From Corylus avellana (taxonomy: Eukaryota; Streptophyta; Magnoliopsida; Fagales; Betulaceae): a stretch of DNA of 64,000 nt. The DNA lies in contig NC_081542.1 in the NCBI RefSeq assembly GCF_901000735.1, positions 41,564,375-41,628,374 on the forward strand, in the 5' to 3' direction. The translations under genes and the position numbers were made by a program. This document shows, one piece after another, positions 58,403 through 64,000 of this stretch (within the stretch, counting starts at the first letter, position 1; each line of letters begins with the position of its first letter). A model generated the notes under the pieces. That model saw nothing but the letters and a program-made list of their open reading frames with translations. It was not told where the DNA came from and searched no databases.

Positions 58403-58524
58403 ATGTATATTGTACTAGCTGCGCGCCCTCTTTGTTGCCTTTTGTTATCAATTCCCCTCCTCCTCCTCCTCCTCCTCCCCTCCCCTCCAACAAATCTTCC
58501 AGGTATATAGGGTTAATTAGGTTT

Positions 58525-58790
58525 TATTTGGAATTGTAGTTTCAATAAGTACGATTTTAAAAATTACGTTTTTGAAATAGTTACTTTTTAAATCGCAAGG
58601 TAAAACATATTAAAAAGTTTTTTTTTTTTTTTTTATCAAATATTTGTTACGTGAAATTGCAGATTTTTTTCCTATTTTAAATTAAGTGTTTTTTAAATCG
58701 CAATGCCAAATGCTTTACTTTTTTACCATATTTTTTAAAAGTGTAATTTATTCTTGCGAAACCGCAATCCCAAACGCACCCTATTAGCAC
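58525..58790. mobile_element. Decayed foldback repeat
   Basis: AGGTTTTATTTGGAATTGTA, AAATCGCAAGGTAAAACAT and AAATCGCAATGCCAAATGC appear against CGAAACCGCAATCCCAAACG in inverted orientation. A short (CTC)n run lies just upstream at about 58457-58490. Confidence 0.5.
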
Positions 58791-58799
58791 CCTATTAGT

Positions 58800-61337
58800 T
58801 TTCTAATTGCTTGTAGTATCGAGTAATTATAAAAGTCACTTTTGTGTTTATCCTAAAAAAGATGGGGGCTTTAAAATTACAATTTGATCAAAATTCAATA
58901 ATGATTAATCACAAGGTCACATTATATCTAGCCTAGTTTAAATCGGATCAAGATCGCACCGAATGCAATACATTATATCTAGATCTTTCAAAAAGAAAGA
59001 TTGTTGTTGAATAGCCGAATCATCTTTTTGGATCAAAGAGAATAGTTCGGCCACCCCCATTAGTCGATTTGTAGTGGCCACTTCTAGCAATTCAAACTAC
59101 TTTTTTCTTGCTTTAAGATTTGGGCGGTTCGTTTTAAATAAATGTGTAGTTAAGGTAAAATGAATTGCATGTTGTGTGCCACCTTCAATCCGTCCAAATG
59201 TACCTACTAGAAGGACCGGACATAATTGGGCCGGCCGGCCGGTTACTAATTTGGTAAAACATTTGAGGGATAGATGGATCATGGATGTACTTTGCATTGG
59301 ACGAGATAGAGTTGGCATGGTGAAGGACAGCACGGAAGATAACACCTCTCATCAGGAAATTTCCTCCGGATATTCCCGGATCCGGACACATGTGACCCGT
59401 TGCTTTCGGTTACCCTTTCGTAGAAAATGCCCCAAGCCAAAACCAAGGAGGTGCACTTCAAGAGTTTTTAATTGCCCACCTCACTCTTAGGCTTTATTTT
59501 TTTCAGGCAAGAATACTATGAACTAAATAAATATCGTAATGTACCAACACATGCACGACCCTTTTTATTTTTTTGAGTAACGTATTAATTGGAGCATATG
59601 AATTTTTATTAGTATTTGAGAAATATATAAGTTTTTTAATAAAACAATTAAAAAAATGTGATTTTCAAATATTCAAAAAACTATTTTAAAAAATGGAAAT
59701 GAACGTAAAATTTGTATATAAAAGTGAGGAACTATTTTATTTTTATAAAAAAAAAAAAAAAAAATGAAGTGGTTTTATTTAGTTATAAATGAAAAATGAA
59801 GAACATAAATCAAATAGTATAGACGGTTTATATATTGGAAATGAAAGAAAAACTATTGTTTATATATAGTTTTTCTTTCTTGTCCTATTTTGTTTAATTT
59901 TTAAATATTTATGTATCAAACTACCTTACTTGAAGAGAAAATAATTCCTACAAGGTACTTAGGAGTAGATAAATCATGAAAATCTTATATTCCTGAAAAT
60001 TCTATTAGATTTCTAATTATTTTTTAAATGTGGAAATAAGTCACTTTCCAGGAAAATCCGTAAATGTTTAGATTTCTCGATTGAACCAAATGTCACGACA
60101 CTTGCACCATAATATATAAACTATGTTTATGATTAGACAGCATAAAGTGAGGACAACCTAGTCATTAGGCTAGGCAAATTACAAATGTTATCACTTTGGC
60201 ACATTTAACTGTATTAGAATCCTCTCATCTAGTAAAGTCTCATGGTCTAGATTAAATTTTACAAATTTGAATAGTTTATACTTTGTCATGTGATGAATTT
60301 GGTTTCATCTACTTGTCTGTCTTAGCAAGAAAACAAGAATAGTTTATACTTTGTCATGCAGTGAATTTGGTTTCATCTACTTGTCTTACTTAACAAGAGA
60401 ACAAGGACAGTGAAATTCAAAATAATAATTTTCGCTTCATAAAACGTAATTCTTAGCCGATTGAACTATTTCTTTAAGATAATTAATATATCAGTTTAAC
60501 TTACGAGAACAGTCCTATTTGTTTTTCCTACACATAAAAGCAGGAACCCTATTCCACCACTTCTTGACCCTACCTATAAATAATAAGGCCCATTGTAAGA
60601 ACCACCAGCCACCCATTTACACTAATTCAATGGCTGGGTGAAAGGTTGGTGAGCCACTGTCACCAGCTTAGAGGGGAAAAAAAAGTAGGAGAAGAAGAAG
60701 ACTGGCACCAGGAAAATGGTGGGGAGAAATGTTGACAATGATCAACTATGGCAGATGCCAATTGGATTCTCTTCCCCGTGACTGCCGGGCTGAGTTTTGG
60801 GTCTGTCTTTTTGACCGAAAAACTGGCTGTCCATACATATAGACTCTTTTTTTTATTGAATTATTGTTTTTAATTAACAAAAATGAGTGGCTGAGATAAT
60901 ATTATAAATTATAAATTTATTGGTTTAAGTTATATATATATTTTAAAATTTTAAATTAAATGGTATCACAATATCAATATGCTTGTTTTGCCATAAAATG
61001 ACAACTTCACCGAATCACCTATGGGCCTATGGAGCTAACTTTACAGGGCAGTTAATAAGTAGGGTAAGTAGCTATCATATCAGCCTATCTCTTCTAAATA
61101 AGGGCCACTCTGTGGTGTGGTGTGACTTTCATACTTGCTTTTAGTGTTTTCTGTTAATTTAATAATTAAATAATTAAATATACTTATTTTTATTAGTTTA
61201 AATTTTTGATATGGATCGGGTGGCTAAAGCCACAGTTCATCACCATTCAAGTTATTTCACCAAGTGCAATGACTTTAATTTGGATGATTTATTAAACGGC
61301 TTAAAGATCTGTCATATCATCAATCCATGTGAAAATA
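58800..61337. other. Intergenic, no supported gene
   Basis: 59160-59490 is less AT-rich (GGCCGGCCGGCCGG at about 59232, then TTCCTCCGGATATTCCCGGA) with open frames on both strands, but no recognised domain. 60269-60404 is a tandem duplication of about 73 bp (TAGTTTATACTTTGTCATG, GAATTTGGTTTCATCTACTT). Confidence 0.5.
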
Positions 61338-61437
61338 NNNNNNNNNNNNNNNNNNNNNNNNNNNNNNNNNNNNNNNNNNNNNNNNNNNNNNNNNNNNNNN
61401 NNNNNNNNNNNNNNNNNNNNNNNNNNNNNNNNNNNNN
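61338..61437. other. Assembly gap of exactly 100 N
   Basis: Fixed-size scaffold gap in noncoding sequence. Confidence 0.99.
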
Positions 61438-64000
61438 AAGTTTTTTAAATATTAAGAATGCTACAGTACTATTTAATGTTAAAAATAAAAATAAAAATAA
61501 AAGTTTGTGGCTTTCTTATCTATTAATTTAATGTAAAATATTTCTCTCATCTATTTGCCTTGCATAAGGGATTATGTTGAAATTTTATATAAAAAAAATG
61601 AGAGTAAATAATAAAATTATATTTTGTAAAGGAAGAATATGTTGTAAATTAATTAACACGTAATTTACAATTTTTAATTCTGTTCAATACTCTCAAATAA
61701 ATTACAAACAATAAAATAATTGCTCTCCCACCAAAACACAGAATATATATATATATATATATAATTTTTTTTCGTTTGTCGCCTTTTCTAAATATCGAAA
61801 ATTTTCTTACTTTCTTACTTGCTAATCTTTCTTCTCCAATATCAAGGTAATCATCTTTAATATATGAAAACTATGCATCAAGGATTTGTTTTTCTTTCTG
61901 TTCCTGGTTCTAGATAATGGATTTGATTGAGCACTATCTTCTCTCATTTCCCACAAAAAGGGCGGCAAACCATCATTTTTTTTTTCTTTCTTCTAAGAGG
62001 ACAGAAGATCTCGCACAAAAATGGGTTAAACTCGCTTCAAATGATGCAGAAATTATAGATCTTTTGGGTATGGTTATATATGCACTTAATTAGCTTGGCT
62101 CCATTCTTCATTTATTTCGTGATTTTCTTAAATTTATTTGCTTTTTGTTTTGTTTCAACATGAAGCAGATAAAGTTTAGATCAACTTCATAGATTCTGCA
62201 AAATTGTGCAAGAATGCATATTCATATATCATACCCAAAAGTATAGATACTTGTATTTTGAATTTGTAGAAAATGAAAATAGAACATAGTATATGTATGC
62301 TTGTATTTTGCATTTGCAAAAAAAATGAAAATAGATCATAATATATGGATACTTATTTTTTGACCTCTGGAGGCACCATTGCTATCATGGGGTTGGCCCC
62401 GACCCTAAGTTCCTAACTGACTCAAGCCAACAGGGTTCAATTGTGTTATTCCCGTACCTTGTTGGTTTGGTTGGGGGTAGGGCAGGGTCAATGTGTCATA
62501 TAACATTACTCATTGTTCCCTTGTGTGATTTTTGAGAAGTTGGAGAAAAATAAATGGGTTGGGTATTGGACGCTACTTAATTAGCATATGGATTTTAGGA
62601 AAAGGAAATGGAAGTCGGGTATTGAAGTTTACGGAGTGAGAAGAAAGCAGACTTACATATTTTATCAATGTTTTAGTCTTATTCTCTTAATTAGGGGTGG
62701 GCAAGGTATTCCCGTCTACAGACATTAACAGCTTAATGACTTCTGGTGGTCGGTAATTGATATAATTTTTTTATACCAACGTCGGTTCAGTTAACCAAAT
62801 TGAACCAAACCAAAATAATTGAAAAATAAAGTGACGTTTCATATGAAATGAAATGTATGGTGGATTCAATGACAGAACTAGGGGTGACCAGTGTAAGCCA
62901 TGGCCCCACAATACAAGGAAAAAAAAATTTAAGGGAAAAAAAAAATTATAAGTTAAATTTTTTATTTTTTATTTTTTGTTTATCAACCCCTACTCACTAA
63001 AATTTTTGGCCTTTGACCCCAACCCATACCGAAGTCTAACTCCGTCCCTGGGTGGACTCTTATGTTGACAACAACAACAACTATGGATTGTTATGTTCGA
63101 AAACATATTTATTGTTTTCATGGTTAAATAATTATTGTTATGGATTGTTATAGATTTTTACATGGTATTCACTATTCAGTTTCGTGTGTTAAATAATTAT
63201 TGTGTTAATTAATGTCTGAGTAAATTTTGGGCCCATTTAAAATTAGTCTTGGTTCAATATATCTAATTTTTTAAAAAAAAAAAAAAACAAAACAAAATAG
63301 GTTCAGAAAGCTATTTTAGCCTAAAAATAACAATTTGACCCTTAAAACAACTAATTTTTGGCTCATTTAAAATAGGATTGGCCCAATTAAAAAACCCACA
63401 ATTAACTGATTAACCCGACTAATTTTAACCTAAAATTTCGAAATTATTATGATTTGTTGTCATTTACATGAAGGAGAGTAGTGTTTTTGGACCCATTAGA
63501 GGATGGATTGGACAAGCAAGACAAATGCCCAGAGAAAATAAGGTGGCCCAATAACGCAAATTGAAACTTTATATGAGTGGAGCGGATGGAGAACCAATTT
63601 GGCAGCTGAAATTTCTAATGAATGGAGAAGAATTAGGCAAAGCAACTAATCAATTATATTATAATTTACTTTTAATTGTATTTTCTGTATATGGCATGTC
63701 CATGGCAGAACTCTAGGTGCAACTAATCAATTATGAAGTTAATGAAACTTCATAACTTCATATGGTGCACGTCCATGGTGACATCCATGGAAATGCACTA
63801 TATATCTAAGCACCCATTGAGCGACCAACACTGTGTTTGGTCGGCCACCTGATTATGGAAAATGATCCTCTCCATTTTAAATGAAATGAAATGGAGAGTG
63901 TTTAGTTAAAGTGTTTTAGAGGGGTAAAATTGTCCAAAAAATTAAAATGTCAATTTTATCCCTCTAAAAAACACTAACCGAATATTATTCATTTCATTTG
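61438..64000. other. Intergenic, no supported gene
   Basis: AT-rich. 62690-63430 contains phrases typical of decayed DNA transposons (AGGGGTGGGCAAGGTATTCC; AACCAAATTGAACCAAACCA) and a CTAGGGGTGACCA...CTCCGTCCCTGGG pair, but no boundaries can be set. Confidence 0.45.

Noticed and set aside
59097..59490. Overlapping frames around GGCCGGCCGGCCGG
   Set aside because: Open on both strands, no recognised family; frames are probably due to higher GC content.

Overview
This is a eudicot plant nuclear scaffold segment. The signs are AT-rich DNA, GT-AG introns, FERONIA-type receptor kinases, a LURP-one-related gene, a cotton-fibre E6-type gene, and plant CACTA, hAT, LINE, Copia and Mutator-like MITE sequences. 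Composition and gene types suggest a woody rosid, but I cannot name the species. Six runs of exactly 100 N (starting 1998, 29974, 37007, 51363, 54809, 61338) are fixed-size scaffold gaps.

Most of the window is nested transposable elements. Host genes are few and mostly damaged. Layout: (1) 1-1888, 3' end of a FERONIA-like receptor kinase plus a piece of CACTA terminus; this block is a ~99% identical inverted copy of 15698-17552. (2) 2229-4472, a three-exon LURP-one-related (Tubby C2 fold) gene with two frameshifts in exon 1 and a LINE tail in intron 1. (3) 10103-16385, a 6.3-kb CACTA (En/Spm) element with TAT target duplication and degenerate TNPA-like exons but no visible DDE transposase. 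(4) 16794-19385, a nearly complete FERONIA-like kinase on the minus strand, broken only by one in-frame TAG. (5) 22943-33661, a 10.7-kb hAT element with a perfect 8-bp target duplication, a BED-finger hAT transposase killed by one frameshift and three stops, and a LINE plus a LINE fragment inside it. (6) 34244-42376, a second CACTA family with AGA target duplication and long subterminal tandem arrays; it contains another CACTA terminus and an 86-bp near-perfect palindrome, and appears to sit inside an older LTR fragment. (7) 43652-45240, another LINE. (8) 48583-50720, a heavily damaged third FERONIA-like copy whose upstream region is fused to mid-ectodomain by deletion. (9) several foldback MITEs, three with 9-bp Mutator-type target duplications. 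(10) 57353-58159, an intact E6-like secreted protein gene ending in ten consecutive TGA codons.

The only gene that looks fully intact is the E6-like gene. The receptor-kinase copies form a dispersed local family (three coding copies plus an orphan upstream block) that was duplicated, inverted and then cut up by transposons. I found no CRISPR, operon or prokaryotic-type system. The most informative content is the set of transposon boundaries with target duplications, the inverted duplication beside a gap, and how each copy was inactivated.
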